The notes: generated from the letters alone by a model not told the origin. Shown: positions 20,388 through 30,232, numbered from the stretch's first letter. The stretch: 64,000 nucleotides of DNA from an uncultured Pseudomonadales bacterium (GCA_943787595.1 CALSNA010000003.1:62001-126000), one strand, 5' to 3'. Numbers and translations: made by a program.

Positions 20388-22334
20388 ATGAATAATAATA
20401 GATTTATTGTCGGTTGTGGGAGCTTTCTACCCGGCAATCCCATATCAAATGAACAAATGGCTACTCATCTGGGTATTAATAACCCAAGGCAATTACGTGT
20501 CGGACGCAAGATACTGCGCCAAAACGGCATCCGACAGCGTCATTATGCTTTAGATGATCGAGGCCAGGCTACCCATCTCAACGAAGAACTGGCCGTACAT
20601 GCAATCAAAGCAGCCTTAGGCAATGCTGGCGTCACCTTACCCGATATTGAAGCACTAGCATGGGGCTCATCCACACCCGATGTTCCTGTACCAGGAATTG
20701 CCTCAATGATTCATGGCCGAATGCAAAGCCAACCCATGGAAGTAGCCAGCATGGCTGGACTTTGTGGTTCCGGCATGGCTGCATTGAAAACCGCCTGGCA
20801 TAATATAGGTGCAGGGATGAAACTAACTATGGCCGGGGCATCGGAGTGCGCCGGCAGAGTGGTAAGACAATGCCTACAACAGGATACAAGCGACCACAAC
20901 CGTAAACAGCCAATCAGTAGTTTCGAAGGTGAGTTCCTACAATGGATGTTAAGTGACGGAGCTGGGGCAGTGGTATTAAGTGATCGGCCCCGTGATAAAG
21001 GCCTAAGTCTTAAAATTGACTGGATTAAATCCACCTCATATGCCGGTGAATATCCCCCGTGCATGTACTATGGCTTGGCCAACAAAAACAACTATGTTGC
21101 TGGAGACAGTTGGCTGGATTACCCGTCATTTGCATTAGCAGAACAACAGGGATTGACTCAACTACGACAAGATACGCGCATTTTGCCGAATATCGTTAAG
21201 GTAAGGGTGGAGGAATTGCTACGTTTAACGGAAAACGGTCAAATAGACACGACCACCGTAGATCATTTTTTATTGCACTATAGCTCCCATTTCTTCCGGA
21301 GTGAAGTACTCTCTAATCTAATAGAAGCAGGCATTTTAATTCCAGAGAGTAAATGGTTCACTAACTTATATGATAAAGGCAATACTGGAGCAGCCAGTAT
21401 CTTTATTATGCTGGACGAAGCTCTGCATACGCATAGGTTCAAGTTAGGTGAACAAATCTTGTTGATGGTGCCTGAATCAGGGCGTTTCATGATCAGTACA
21501 GCTATGCTGACAGTTGTAGATGCGACAACAGAAGTAAATTTAACAGCTACGGGACACAATGATACAACACACAATATCCGGTGCCGCTGGCAAACACAGA
21601 AAACTAAAACAACTGTCAGTGACAGTAATCCAGCCAGCCCATTGGGAGCAGAACTTGAACAAAGTCCCAACCAGATTGTCCAGTGGTTAGCACGCGAGCT
21701 AACTCATGTGTGGCTCGAATTTGAACGCATGTTAGCAGCAACACCCATCATTCAACGGCTAGAAACCAGTCAATTAAATCAGCAAGACTATCGTGATTTA
21801 CTGTGCAACCTACGGCAGCAGGTGGTAGATGGAGCACGTTGGATTGCTCGTGCATCCAGTAGTTTTGAGGTTGAATATTTTGAATTGAGGGCCTTGATCT
21901 TGCATCATGCAGTGGATGAACACCGTGATTTTACCATGTTGGAAAAGAACTATGTGGCCGTTGGTGGCGAACTGGCTACCATCCAAAACGCTGATAAAAA
22001 TATTGGTTCAGAAGCTCTGTCTGCCTTTATCTTCCACCGCGCTAGCCAACCTAATCCCATTGATCTGCTAGGCGCTATGTTTGTTATTGAAGGGCTTGGC
22101 AAGACCAAAGTTGGCCAATGGGCTTCTATGATTCAGCAACAACTGCAACTGAACAAAACACAGGTGTCGTTTATGCTTTACCATCAAGACAACGATGAAC
22201 ATCACTTTGAAAAACTGCGTCAAGTAATTCAATCTGGCTTAGTTGACCAACAAGCAGCCCGTAAAATAGTGAAAACTGCCAAGACAGTAGCCCGCTTATA
22301 TGCCTTGCAATTGGAAGAACTCAACTATGTTTAA
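20388..22334 (+). CDS. ketosynthase III fused to haem-oxygenase-like diiron domain
   Basis: This 648-residue protein has two domains. Residues 1 to about 380 are a thiolase-fold beta-ketoacyl-ACP synthase III. The nucleophile is Cys126 (AGLCGSGMAAL), the His is likely 297 (FLLHYSSHF) and the Asn is 332 (KGNTGAASI), so the Cys-His-Asn triad looks complete. Residues about 425-648 are all-helical and resemble haem-oxygenase-like 'iron-containing redox enzymes' of the UndA/TENA-like fold. Candidate metal ligands are in LILHHAVDEHRDF (about 503-515), Glu568 in MFVIEGLG, and HQDNDEHHFEKL (about 599-610). The domain order implies that the C-terminal domain oxidises or cleaves the acyl product of the first. 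The ribosome site GAGAA precedes the ATG by 7 bases. It overlaps the next gene by 8 bases. The domain calls are by eye and the reaction is unknown. Confidence 0.85.
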   Translation: MNNNRFIVGCGSFLPGNPISNEQMATHLGINNPRQLRVGRKILRQNGIRQRHYALDDRGQATHLNEELAVHAIKAALGNAGVTLPDIEALAWGSSTPDVPVPGIASMIHGRMQSQPMEVASMAGLCGSGMAALKTAWHNIGAGMKLTMAGASECAGRVVRQCLQQDTSDHNRKQPISSFEGEFLQWMLSDGAGAVVLSDRPRDKGLSLKIDWIKSTSYAGEYPPCMYYGLANKNNYVAGDSWLDYPSFALAEQQGLTQLRQDTRILPNIVKVRVEELLRLTENGQIDTTTVDHFLLHYSSHFFRSEVLSNLIEAGILIPESKWFTNLYDKGNTGAASIFIMLDEALHTHRFKLGEQILLMVPESGRFMISTAMLTVVDATTEVNLTATGHNDTTHNIRCRWQTQKTKTTVSDSNPASPLGAELEQSPNQIVQWLARELTHVWLEFERMLAATPIIQRLETSQLNQQDYRDLLCNLRQQVVDGARWIARASSSFEVEYFELRALILHHAVDEHRDFTMLEKNYVAVGGELATIQNADKNIGSEALSAFIFHRASQPNPIDLLGAMFVIEGLGKTKVGQWASMIQQQLQLNKTQVSFMLYHQDNDEHHFEKLRQVIQSGLVDQQAARKIVKTAKTVARLYALQLEELNYV

Positions 22335-23196
22335 ACGTCGACCACAAGAACTGAAGGATGACCTGCTGCTGGACACACTGGACCATGAAATATCTGAGTA
22401 CTTTGATCCTGAAATACGTGGCCTGTACTTAAAAGAAATGCACCGTTTCAGTCATCGCCACTTGCTACCAATAGTTCGACTATTGAGTTTATCAAGCATA
22501 GCGATTATTAAGTTCATTAAAATTATTCTACCCTTCGAATTTAGTCATCATCGTTTGATGGATAGACTGCTCTTAGCTTTTATCAGACGCTGCATGTCAC
22601 CATCTGCAGCCCAGCTCATTATCACTCACTACCTCAAAGAATCCCAATTAATTCATTTTATCAGCACGAACCTGAGCCTTATGTTACCCCCTGATCAGAC
22701 ACCAAAGTCTATTGCTGAATTAGACCATGGGTCCGTTTTTATATATGACCGTAACATGTATGCACTGATACGCGCAGTAACAAGCCCTCTGCCACAAGTA
22801 CCGCACCCACCCATAGCAACTAATTTTAATATGCCAGTAATTGATACCGAATCAGAACGCCGCCGCCTATTTTGCCTGGACATTGAAACAGCATCTTACT
22901 TGATGCTGATTGCTTTTTGTCTGCTGTCTACCAGAAGAGAATACGACATTGCGATTAATTCCCTCAACCTAGACGGTCCGCTCATGCGTTATTTGAGTCA
23001 TATTATGGCCAATGCTGAATTCTTGTCATTAACGCCTCCCCGGGCTCAATTTCAAACTTATTTAAAGTCTCGAGGAGATATCATTCATGATCTGCTATTA
23101 CATAATTTTTCCCTTGAATATGCGCATACTAAAATAAAGCAAGCACTAATGCATCGCGAGGCATTTACCTCAATAGGCCCAGCAAAAGAGCCTTGA
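22327..23196 (+). CDS. unknown protein coupled to the ketosynthase fusion
   Basis: I do not recognise this 289-residue protein. It is rich in helix-forming, His and Arg residues, with a hydrophobic stretch at about residues 45-70 (LLSLSSIAIIKFIKIILPF) that could be a membrane-associated helix, and no signal peptide. Acidic/His pairs occur (MHRFSHRHLLP, FEFSHHRLMD, HHRLM), but no known metal motif stands out. The start ATG at 22327 sits inside the end of the upstream gene (ATGTTTAA overlap) with GGAAGA about 10 bases before it. I chose it over an in-frame ATG at 22300, which would need a longer overlap. Tight coupling implies that it works with the ketosynthase fusion, perhaps as a second enzyme or complex partner. 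Confidence 0.75.
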   Translation: MFKRRPQELKDDLLLDTLDHEISEYFDPEIRGLYLKEMHRFSHRHLLPIVRLLSLSSIAIIKFIKIILPFEFSHHRLMDRLLLAFIRRCMSPSAAQLIITHYLKESQLIHFISTNLSLMLPPDQTPKSIAELDHGSVFIYDRNMYALIRAVTSPLPQVPHPPIATNFNMPVIDTESERRRLFCLDIETASYLMLIAFCLLSTRREYDIAINSLNLDGPLMRYLSHIMANAEFLSLTPPRAQFQTYLKSRGDIIHDLLLHNFSLEYAHTKIKQALMHREAFTSIGPAKEP

Positions 23197-23204
23197 TATT
23201 TACC

Positions 23205-23236
23205 ACACCAACAATTTAACAAAATTTAGTTGGTGT
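23205..23236 (+). terminator. possible terminator after the ketosynthase pair
   Basis: An 8-bp stem (ACACCAAC / GTTGGTGT) around a 16-base AT-rich loop lies 9 bases after the stop codon. It has no clear T tail, so the call is weak. Confidence 0.4.
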
Positions 23237-23812
23237 ATAGACAATGCAAATAATAGTTAATTGACTTAAAGTCAAATAGTTAAATCACATTTTTGTGTAT
23301 TTCATTATGACCTTCAACACATTGCAATCAGGTTATTCAATGCTATTACTTTGAAGTATTCGTTTATTTACAAGCCCTAGAAACAGGTGACTTTAGGCTG
23401 TATTGGCAACAATCTTTAGGTATAATCGAATGTTATGTTTATAATCATAGGCGCAAAGCTCAGAAGTCTATTTATGAATATAACTGTAGTGCTTTATGGC
23501 CAATAACTTGAAATATTACAAAAAATTAACGACCAGCCACTGACTCATTATCCAAATTGCCACCAACTTTAATAAACTGAAAAAGTATATCCAAGCGGTA
23601 GGCTTCTTAACCCAAGGTAAATGGTTAACATGAAGTTGCCCTTTAAAATTGGCAATAATAAAGAGTCTGGTTGGAGAATTAAGCAGGTAACGCCGCTGCA
23701 AGACTAGTTATCAAGCTATGAACCAGGCGGATTCTTGGGAAGCGCCAAAATCCGCCTCGATAGTAGCGGCCAGCCTAATTATCTTATAACAATGTTATAT
23801 TAGGATTATTTT
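23237..23812. other. intergenic region upstream of aspS
   Basis: About 575 bp with no gene recognised. A 61-codon minus-strand frame (23516-23701) resembles nothing known to me. An AGGATT ribosome site lies just before the aspS start. Confidence 0.4.
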
Positions 23813-25582
23813 ATGCGTAGCCATAATTGTGGTGAAGTCAGAGTTGATCATCAGGGGGAAAGGGTCAGTTTATGTGGCTGGGTGCATCGGAGACGTGATC
23901 ATGGTGGAGTTATTTTCCTTGATTTGCGTGATCGTACAGGGTTAATTCAAATTGTCTTTAATCCTGATCGAGCTGACAGCTTTGCTGTGGCGGACGCTTG
24001 TCGTAACGAATTTGTTGTCCAGGTTGCCGGGCTGGTTAGCAGCCGTCCTAATGGAACCGATAACCCGGATATGCCCACTGGCGCAGTGGAAGTTTTGGCT
24101 TATGACATAAATTTACTGAACAAGTCTGCTACCCCGCCTTTCCAATTGGATGAGCACCAGAGCGTAGGCGAAGATATACGCCTCAAATACCGCTACATCG
24201 ACCTACGGCGCCCAGAAATAGCCCAAAAACTAGTGTTACGCTCAAAGATTGCAACCTTCATCCGCAATTTTCTGGACAGCCACGGGTTTGTGGATATTGA
24301 AACCCCAATACTAACCCGCGCAACTCCCGAAGGTGCCCGCGATTATCTAGTACCCAGTCGCAATCACGAAGGGCACTTCTTCGCTCTACCACAATCGCCA
24401 CAACTATTTAAGCAGCTGCTAATGGTAGCTGGGATGGATCGTTATTATCAGATAGCTAAATGTTTCCGCGATGAAGATTTACGTGCTGATCGACAACCAG
24501 AGTTTACGCAAATTGACATTGAAACATCCTTTATGGACGAAAACAGAATCATGGAACTGACTGAGCAGATGGTAGTAGAACTGTTCCAGCAGCAATTGAA
24601 GGTTAATTTGGGTCAATTTCCACGCATGAGCTATGCGCAAGCTATGGAACAATATGGTAGCGATAAGCCAGACTTGCGCATTCCTCTGCAACTTGTCAGT
24701 GTAGAAGATTTGATGCAACAGGTTGAATTCAAAGTGTTCAGTGGTCCGGCAAAAGACCCCCATGGCAGGGTAGCCGCCTTAAAAGTGCCAGGAGGCAGTA
24801 ACCTTACCCGCAAACAGATTGATGATTATACCAAATTTGTTGGAACCTATGGGTCACGCGGGCTAGCCTATATTAAAATCAATGATCTATCTGATATGGA
24901 AAATGGCCTGCAATCTCCCATTGTCAAGTTTCTACCTCTTAATGTACGCCAACAGTTAGTCGAACGCTTGCAGGCAAAAGAAGGCGATCTGATCTTCTTT
25001 GGAGCTGACAAAGTCAAAGTGGTTAACGAAGCTTTAGGCGCACTACGTTGCAAACTGGGCCAAGATCTAAACCTAATAACCTGTGACTGGGCACCGGTTT
25101 GGGTCATTGATTTTCCCATGTTTGAAACCACATCTGATGGTAACATAACGGCAACGCACCACCCCTTTACCGCACCTCGCTGCAGCATTGATGAACTGAC
25201 AACGCAGCCACTGCAAGCCTTATCACGGGCTTATGATATGGTCATCAATGGTGCTGAACTTGGTGGTGGCTCAATCCGTATCCACGATTCGGAAATGCAA
25301 GCTCGGGTATTTGCACTCCTAGCTATTGAAAAACAAGAACAACAGGAGAAATTTGGTTTCCTGCTGGATGCACTGAAATATGGTTGCCCACCCCATGGTG
25401 GATTAGCCTTTGGCCTAGATCGACTGGTTATGCTGATGACCCATGCCAACTCTATTCGGGAAGTAATTGCGTTTCCAAAAACTCAAAGCGCTACTTGCGC
25501 CATGATCCAGGCACCCGGTGTAGTAGCAAACTCACAGTTGCAAGAACTAAATATTCGACTGCACACAAAGGCAACCGGATAA
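23813..25582 (+). CDS. aspS: aspartyl-tRNA synthetase
   Basis: This class II synthetase charges tRNA-Asp. The 589 residues match the bacterial type. The N-terminal OB-fold anticodon-binding domain includes [20 protein letters not shown]. The catalytic core has motif 2 around [18 protein letters not shown] and motif 3 around [16 protein letters not shown] insertion domain lies at about 290-410. The start has AGGATT upstream, and the N-terminus MRSHNCGEV is the family norm. yebC follows after 28 bp, the usual gammaproteobacterial order leading to ruvCAB. Confidence 0.98.
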   Translation: MRSHNCGEVRVDHQGERVSLCGWVHRRRDHGGVIFLDLRDRTGLIQIVFNPDRADSFAVADACRNEFVVQVAGLVSSRPNGTDNPDMPTGAVEVLAYDINLLNKSATPPFQLDEHQSVGEDIRLKYRYIDLRRPEIAQKLVLRSKIATFIRNFLDSHGFVDIETPILTRATPEGARDYLVPSRNHEGHFFALPQSPQLFKQLLMVAGMDRYYQIAKCFRDEDLRADRQPEFTQIDIETSFMDENRIMELTEQMVVELFQQQLKVNLGQFPRMSYAQAMEQYGSDKPDLRIPLQLVSVEDLMQQVEFKVFSGPAKDPHGRVAALKVPGGSNLTRKQIDDYTKFVGTYGSRGLAYIKINDLSDMENGLQSPIVKFLPLNVRQQLVERLQAKEGDLIFFGADKVKVVNEALGALRCKLGQDLNLITCDWAPVWVIDFPMFETTSDGNITATHHPFTAPRCSIDELTTQPLQALSRAYDMVINGAELGGGSIRIHDSEMQARVFALLAIEKQEQQEKFGFLLDALKYGCPPHGGLAFGLDRLVMLMTHANSIREVIAFPKTQSATCAMIQAPGVVANSQLQELNIRLHTKATG

Positions 25583-25610
25583 TTAACTTTACGTCAATTC
25601 AGGAAACCGT

Positions 25611-26357
25611 ATGGCTGGACATAGTAAATGGGCTAATATCAAACACCGTAAAGCAGCTCAGGATGCCAAACGAGGTAAAATTTTCACCAAAATTATTCGT
25701 GAACTAGTGGTAGCATCCAGACAAGGGGGTGCTGAAATCATGGATAACCCTGGTTTGCGTCAGACCGTGGATAAAGCCTTAGCTGCCAATATGAAGCGCG
25801 ATACCATTGATAAAGCCATACAACGAGGAGCTGGTGGCCCAGAAACTGAAAACTATGATGAACAGATATATGAAGGCTACGGTGTAGGTGGAGTGGCGAT
25901 ATTAGTCAAGTGCTTGACTGATAATGTAAACCGGACTGTATCGCAGGTTCGTTCAACTTTTGCAAAAGCCGGTGGAAGCCTTAGTACATCAGGCTCTGTA
26001 TCCTATTTATTTAAACAAAGAGGTCAGCTGTTTTTTACCGCAGATACAGATGAATATGATTTGATAGAAGCAGCTCTGGACGCCGGTGCTGATGACATAA
26101 TCAGTCACACAGATGGCAGTTTTGAGGTGCTGACCGAGCCCAAAGAATTTATTGAAGTGAAAATGGTTCTTCATAAAGCTGGCTTTATTGGTTCAGGAGA
26201 AATAACTATGTTGCCATCCACATCAGTTACTTTGAAACTGAATGAAGCTGGCACGATTATGCATCTGGTCAATGCCCTGGAGGAGCTGGACGATGTGCAA
26301 GATGTCTATACCAATGCAGACATTCCAACCAATATTATTGAAGAATTACTGGAATAA
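25611..26357 (+). CDS. yebC: YebC/PmpR-family protein
   Basis: YebC proteins bind DNA or ribosomes; recent work on family members links them to translation of proline-rich stretches, and older work to transcription control. The 248-residue protein shows the signature N-terminus MAGHSKWANIKHRKAAQDAK, followed by GKIFTKIIRELVVASRQGG and DTIDKAIQRGAGG. All three domains appear present. It is 28 bp downstream of aspS and upstream of ruvC, the conserved order. Confidence 0.97.
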   Translation: MAGHSKWANIKHRKAAQDAKRGKIFTKIIRELVVASRQGGAEIMDNPGLRQTVDKALAANMKRDTIDKAIQRGAGGPETENYDEQIYEGYGVGGVAILVKCLTDNVNRTVSQVRSTFAKAGGSLSTSGSVSYLFKQRGQLFFTADTDEYDLIEAALDAGADDIISHTDGSFEVLTEPKEFIEVKMVLHKAGFIGSGEITMLPSTSVTLKLNEAGTIMHLVNALEELDDVQDVYTNADIPTNIIEELLE

Positions 26358-26846
26358 AATCATTCATTTTCATTAGCATCATGTACGTACGAAAACAGCT
26401 AATTTTTCAGGGAAAAATCTCCTGTGACCACCCAAATCAGACCTTTTTATTAATGACTTAGTAAAGTAGTCTGTTATGCTTTTAGAAGTCATGATATACG
26501 AGTCAAAGTAGATCAGGTTCTGAATATTGAAAGATTGTGCAAAGCCATCACTGATAGCTTAAGGTGTATTCTATATGGCGCCCTGAGGAATATTTAGACA
26601 GAGTTGCTGTGGCTAAAATATGAATTTAAGCTATACAATAGATCAGATTATCCTGATGTAACACCAGCTAAGTCAAGGATGCTGAAATATGAATCATGCT
26701 AATCCTGTTCAGAATCAATGCAATAATTTTACCTTCGGCTGGTCTTTTTATGTTGCATGTAGATAAGCCATTAACACTATAAACATGTATAAACAGTAGT
26801 TTGGATAACACTGTATTTTTATACGGTTTTTGATAAGATCACTAGT
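26358..26846. other. intergenic gap yebC-ruvC
   Basis: About 490 bp, longer than usual between these genes. No remnant was recognised. Confidence 0.4.
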
Positions 26847-27404
26847 ATGGCAATTATATTGGGCATTGACCCAGGATCTCGTATTACCGGTTATGGCCTA
26901 ATCAATGCATCATCCGGTCATTATAATTATGTAGCAAGCGGCCATGTGCGTACTTGTAATGATGCATTACCCCAACGTTTGGGGCAGATTTACCAGGCAA
27001 TTGATGCATTGATTGAACGGTATAGCCCGCAAGAATTTGCGATTGAACAGGTATTCATGGCCCGTAACGCAGATTCTGCCCTTAAATTAGGACAAGCACG
27101 AGGCGTAGCCATGGTAGTGGCAGTAAATCATGGTTTACCAGTGGCTGAATATTCTGCCCGGCAAGTGAAACAAGCAGTAGTAGGTCAAGGAGGGGCACGT
27201 AAAGAGCAAGTTCAACATATGGTGGCACGTCTACTGGGATTATCCAGTTTGCCACAAATTGATGCTGCAGATGCCTTAGCTATAGCATTGTGCCACACAC
27301 ATACCAATGCTAGCCTAGTTAGGATATCTACCAATAAATCCACAAGCCGTAAGCAGTTTGAAGCTCATCTATCTCGTTCACGCATCAGTATTCATAGGCA
27401 GTAG
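26847..27404 (+). CDS. ruvC: Holliday junction resolvase RuvC
   Basis: RuvC cuts Holliday junctions with the RuvAB motor bound. Catalytic acidic residues are visible: Asp7 in [10 protein letters not shown], Glu in FAIEQVFMA, and two Asp in [13 protein letters not shown]. At 185 residues it is slightly longer than E. coli RuvC (173), with an extra basic C-terminal tail. The downstream gap to ruvA is 117 bp. Confidence 0.97.
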   Translation: MAIILGIDPGSRITGYGLINASSGHYNYVASGHVRTCNDALPQRLGQIYQAIDALIERYSPQEFAIEQVFMARNADSALKLGQARGVAMVVAVNHGLPVAEYSARQVKQAVVGQGGARKEQVQHMVARLLGLSSLPQIDAADALAIALCHTHTNASLVRISTNKSTSRKQFEAHLSRSRISIHRQ

Positions 27405-27521
27405 CAATGAACAACAATTCATGATCTGTAACAATTAAGCCAGAGCCTTTACTTGACCAGTGTTTCTACGCGCAGGCACTGAACTGCAAACACAGTGCAT
27501 GCAACTTCGGAATTTAGAATT

Positions 27522-28139
27522 ATGATCGGATATTTAAGAGGTGTTGTACTGGACAAGCAGCCTGCTGGTTTATCGCTGGATGTACAAGGCGTTGGTTATG
27601 AAGTGGAAACCTCTCTTAACAGTTATTACCAGCTCCCCGAGGTAGGGCAGCAAGCCTGCTTGTATATTCACTTGGTCATCAGGGAGGATGCCCATTTATT
27701 ATTCGGCTTTACTAGACTTGACGAACGCAATTTATTTCGTACCTTGATTAAGGTTAACGGTGTGGGTCCTAAATTAGCACTAGCCATATTGTCAGGTATT
27801 GAAGCTGATGCTTTTGTACGCTGTATTCAGGTGCAAGATACTACCGCTTTAATAAAACTGCCTGGAGTAGGGAAAAAAACTGCTGAACGCTTGATTATTG
27901 AAATGCGGGATCGTTTGAAACATTGGAGTGATCAAGCGGATTCATCACCAATTGATCTGCAGGCAAATGGTATTGTTCAGCCAGTTGCTATAAGAGCAGA
28001 GTATGAAGCAGAGAGTGCCTTAGTTGCTCTAGGTTATCGGCCCCAGCAAGCCAGTAAAGCCATTGCCGCTGCACTTCAGCAACAACCAGAAGCCAGTTGC
28101 GAGGGTCTAATTCGCCTGGCTCTTAAAAGTATGGCATAA
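27522..28139 (+). CDS. ruvA: Holliday junction helicase subunit RuvA
   Basis: RuvA tetramers bind Holliday junctions and load the RuvB motor. I placed the start at 27522 because MIGYLRGVV is the family N-terminus; an in-frame ATG at 27495 adds nine unrelated residues. The two helix-hairpin-helix regions are visible (FRTLIKVNGVGPKLALAIL and LIKLPGVGKKTAERLIIEM), and the C-terminal domain III (AESALVALGYRPQQASKAI) binds RuvB. The partner ruvB, normally adjacent, is 3.2 kb downstream. Confidence 0.97.
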   Translation: MIGYLRGVVLDKQPAGLSLDVQGVGYEVETSLNSYYQLPEVGQQACLYIHLVIREDAHLLFGFTRLDERNLFRTLIKVNGVGPKLALAILSGIEADAFVRCIQVQDTTALIKLPGVGKKTAERLIIEMRDRLKHWSDQADSSPIDLQANGIVQPVAIRAEYEAESALVALGYRPQQASKAIAAALQQQPEASCEGLIRLALKSMA

Positions 28140-28368
28140 GCCTGGGATAGCCAGTCAACAAAAACAGATGGAATCCAATCCTACAAATTAATGCTTTTAG
28201 AAACACTAACTTTAACTTAGATATTTCACAAAAAAGGGCTACAATTTCATAAAATAGCCGATAAATCAAACAGTTATGATCATGCTAAAATCATGTATTA
28301 ATAGCACTTTAAATCAGATTTAATTATCAATAACTATTTGTAATTAATATTCTTTAAAAAAGTATTTT

Positions 28369-28413
28369 ATGTCAACCCTATGTTAACACTAAAAATGTCA
28401 ACTTTATGTCAAC
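28369..28413 (+). repeat. iteron-like direct repeats
   Basis: Four copies of ATGT[C/T]AAC start at 28369, 28380, 28395 and 28406. Spacings are 11, 15 and 11 bases, so the set is two pairs repeated with a 26-bp period. Such phased repeats resemble protein-binding iterons or a regulator site. No replication gene is nearby. Confidence 0.6.
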
Positions 28414-28439
28414 ATAGATTGATTAGTAGACACCCCTGA

Positions 28440-28700
28440 AAACCCCCGCAAAATAACGACCCTGCTTCATTTTGACCACCACAGCAGTGCAGATGATTTG
28501 CAATCATTTGCACATCGTGCGGTATAGAACAATCGCTAATGTATAGCCAGGCGCCCTACCCAGCTGGGCTTTTGCGCTCGATCTCACTGATCTATTGCAC
28601 GAGCCATGCATCTGCACAAAAATTACCCACACAAACCGCAGGTGTGGTGGGAGTAGTGATTTTTTCAGGGGATAATTTTTTTTGTTCGATTGAACATGTT
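28440..28700. other. non-coding patch of different base composition
   Basis: This patch looks less AT-rich than the flanks. It contains an imperfect inverted repeat near 28490-28520 (arms TGCAgATGATT and AATCATtTGCA around TGC). No protein was recognised on either strand. Together with the iteron-like repeats just upstream it could be a remnant of a plasmid origin or mobilisation region; this is a guess from architecture only. Confidence 0.35.
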
Positions 28701-28741
28701 TAGGATCATAAGGTGAGTGATGAAAGACCTTTGAGGATAAA

Positions 28742-29151
28742 GTAGAAATAGATCAAGAGTTGGCTTCAGTCGACCCATTGCATAAAAAGACAGGAGAATT
28801 GAAACCTGATGAAATACTACTATCTGTACTATCTGCTAGAATAGAAGCTGTTAGGATAGTAATAGAGGCTTTGCACATTAAGGTAGAAGCCTTGAAAATT
28901 CGGCGGGATCAAGTGGATGAGAAGAGGAAGCAATTAGATCAGAAGCAGCCACCATGCTATTAGAAGCGGAAAAAACCATTACAGAGCTGAAAGAAGAACG
29001 TAATTTTAGAATGGTATTTTTATTTGTCACCGGACTTATTGCTGGAGTTATTTTCGGATGGTTAATAGATTGGCCAACATTTAAGGCTCTAGTAATATAC
29101 ATATGGAATTTTTTAAACATTCTGATTGATTTAGGAGTATGTACACAATAG
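28742..29151 (+). pseudogene. small coiled-coil membrane protein, split in two frames
   Basis: An upstream frame reads heptad-like sequence (LSARIEAVRIVIEALHIKVE, VDEKRKQLDQKQ) and ends at 28963. An overlapping frame starts with ATG at 28954 and reads TITELKEERNFRMV, then a membrane helix VFLFVTGLIAGVIFGWLI and a short tail ending at 29151. The charged coiled coil followed by a helix looks like one protein of about 130 residues broken by a single frameshift at the overlap, or a coupled pair of tiny genes. The upstream frame has no ATG (TTG at 28760). Function unknown. Confidence 0.45.
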
Positions 29152-29174
29152 TACCTGCTAAGCGATTAGGGATC

Positions 29175-29360
29175 CTACTTGGTTACTGACCCCAGCTTGC
29201 GGTTGTGGGCCACGGCCGGATCTGAATGATTGGGCTGGTTGAGCACTAGTTTGGACAAGGTAGTGCAATCACCCCCACGGTAGCCAGCAATTTTAAGCAT
29301 ATAACTGAAGTCACTGAGGTCTTTCCCAGGCTGCATGCTTTTGGCTGGCTTCTTAGGCAA
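29175..29360 (-). other. short unidentified frame
   Basis: A 61-codon minus-strand frame (MPKKPAKSMQPGKDLSDFSY, then AHNRKLGSVTK) resembles no family I know. It may be a fragment of transferred DNA. No clear ribosome site. Confidence 0.25.
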
Positions 29361-29448
29361 CGGCTAATCGTTCTTTTCAATTCATGGAGCTTATCTCCCG
29401 TAGGGATTTATGATAAGCAAACACAAAAACTAATTCACGGTCTCTAAA

Positions 29449-30204
29449 TCAACAACTTTTATATTCTCTGACAAGACATTCTCGAGCAAGATCTTGTGCC
29501 TTTGCAATTTGTTGTGGAGTCATACGTTCCACTAAAAACCCTATGAATTTTCCGGCATCCTCAAATCCATTATACCGGGCAATATTTGCCCACATAAGCG
29601 CTCGTAAATAGTCTTCTATAACGCCTCTTCCAAAAGCATATTTAATGCTTAGACCATACTGTGCATCGGTATGGCCCTGTTCGGCAGCCCGTGTATACCA
29701 TTTCACTGCCGTATTATCATCTTGAGTTACACCATTTCCAGCAGTATACATAACACCAAGCTTGTACTGTGCTGTAGTATGACCTTGTTCTGCTGACTGT
29801 GTGTACAATTCAGCTGCCTGTTTCAACAACCTCACCGCCATTTTATCGCCTTGAGTGACCCCCTTACTAATCTTAATGTAGTGTCTCAAAGCTAGAAGGT
29901 GGTACCTCAATCCTACCTTGTACTGTATTTCAGCATCTCCCCGCTCTGCCGCCTGTGCGAAATATTTCATGGCCATCTTATCGTCTTGAGGGACGCCCTG
30001 TCCGCTAGCATACATCAGGCCTAGATTGTAATGTGCGTCAGCATTTCCTTGCTTTGCCAGAGTCGTCCATTCACGCAAGGCAGTTGTGAAATCACCTCTG
30101 TGATAAGCAGCAAGTCCCTTACTAAAATCCGCACCCCAACTCGTTGAAGTAATCAGTGATGCTAGTAGCAAAGCAATGGCAATTATCTTTTTCATAAACA
30201 TCAT
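29449..30204 (-). CDS. periplasmic Sel1-repeat protein
   Basis: Sel1-like repeats are TPR-like helical hairpins used for protein-protein contacts. This 251-residue protein starts with a signal peptide (MMFMKKIIAIALLLASLITS, cleavage near SWGA-DF). It contains at least four repeat units, such as HYNLGLMYASGQGVPQDDKM, QYKLGVMYTAGNGVTQDDNT and QYGLSIKYAFGRGVIEDY. It ends with the LRALMWANIA and TPQQIAKAQDLAREC block seen in many gammaproteobacterial members. It is intact, sits inside the insertion that separates ruvA from ruvB, and points the other way. Function is not predictable beyond binding. Confidence 0.88.
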   Translation of the reverse strand: MMFMKKIIAIALLLASLITSTSWGADFSKGLAAYHRGDFTTALREWTTLAKQGNADAHYNLGLMYASGQGVPQDDKMAMKYFAQAAERGDAEIQYKVGLRYHLLALRHYIKISKGVTQGDKMAVRLLKQAAELYTQSAEQGHTTAQYKLGVMYTAGNGVTQDDNTAVKWYTRAAEQGHTDAQYGLSIKYAFGRGVIEDYLRALMWANIARYNGFEDAGKFIGFLVERMTPQQIAKAQDLARECLVREYKSC

Positions 30205-30232
30205 TTAATCTGGTTTTATCAATCCGGTAACG

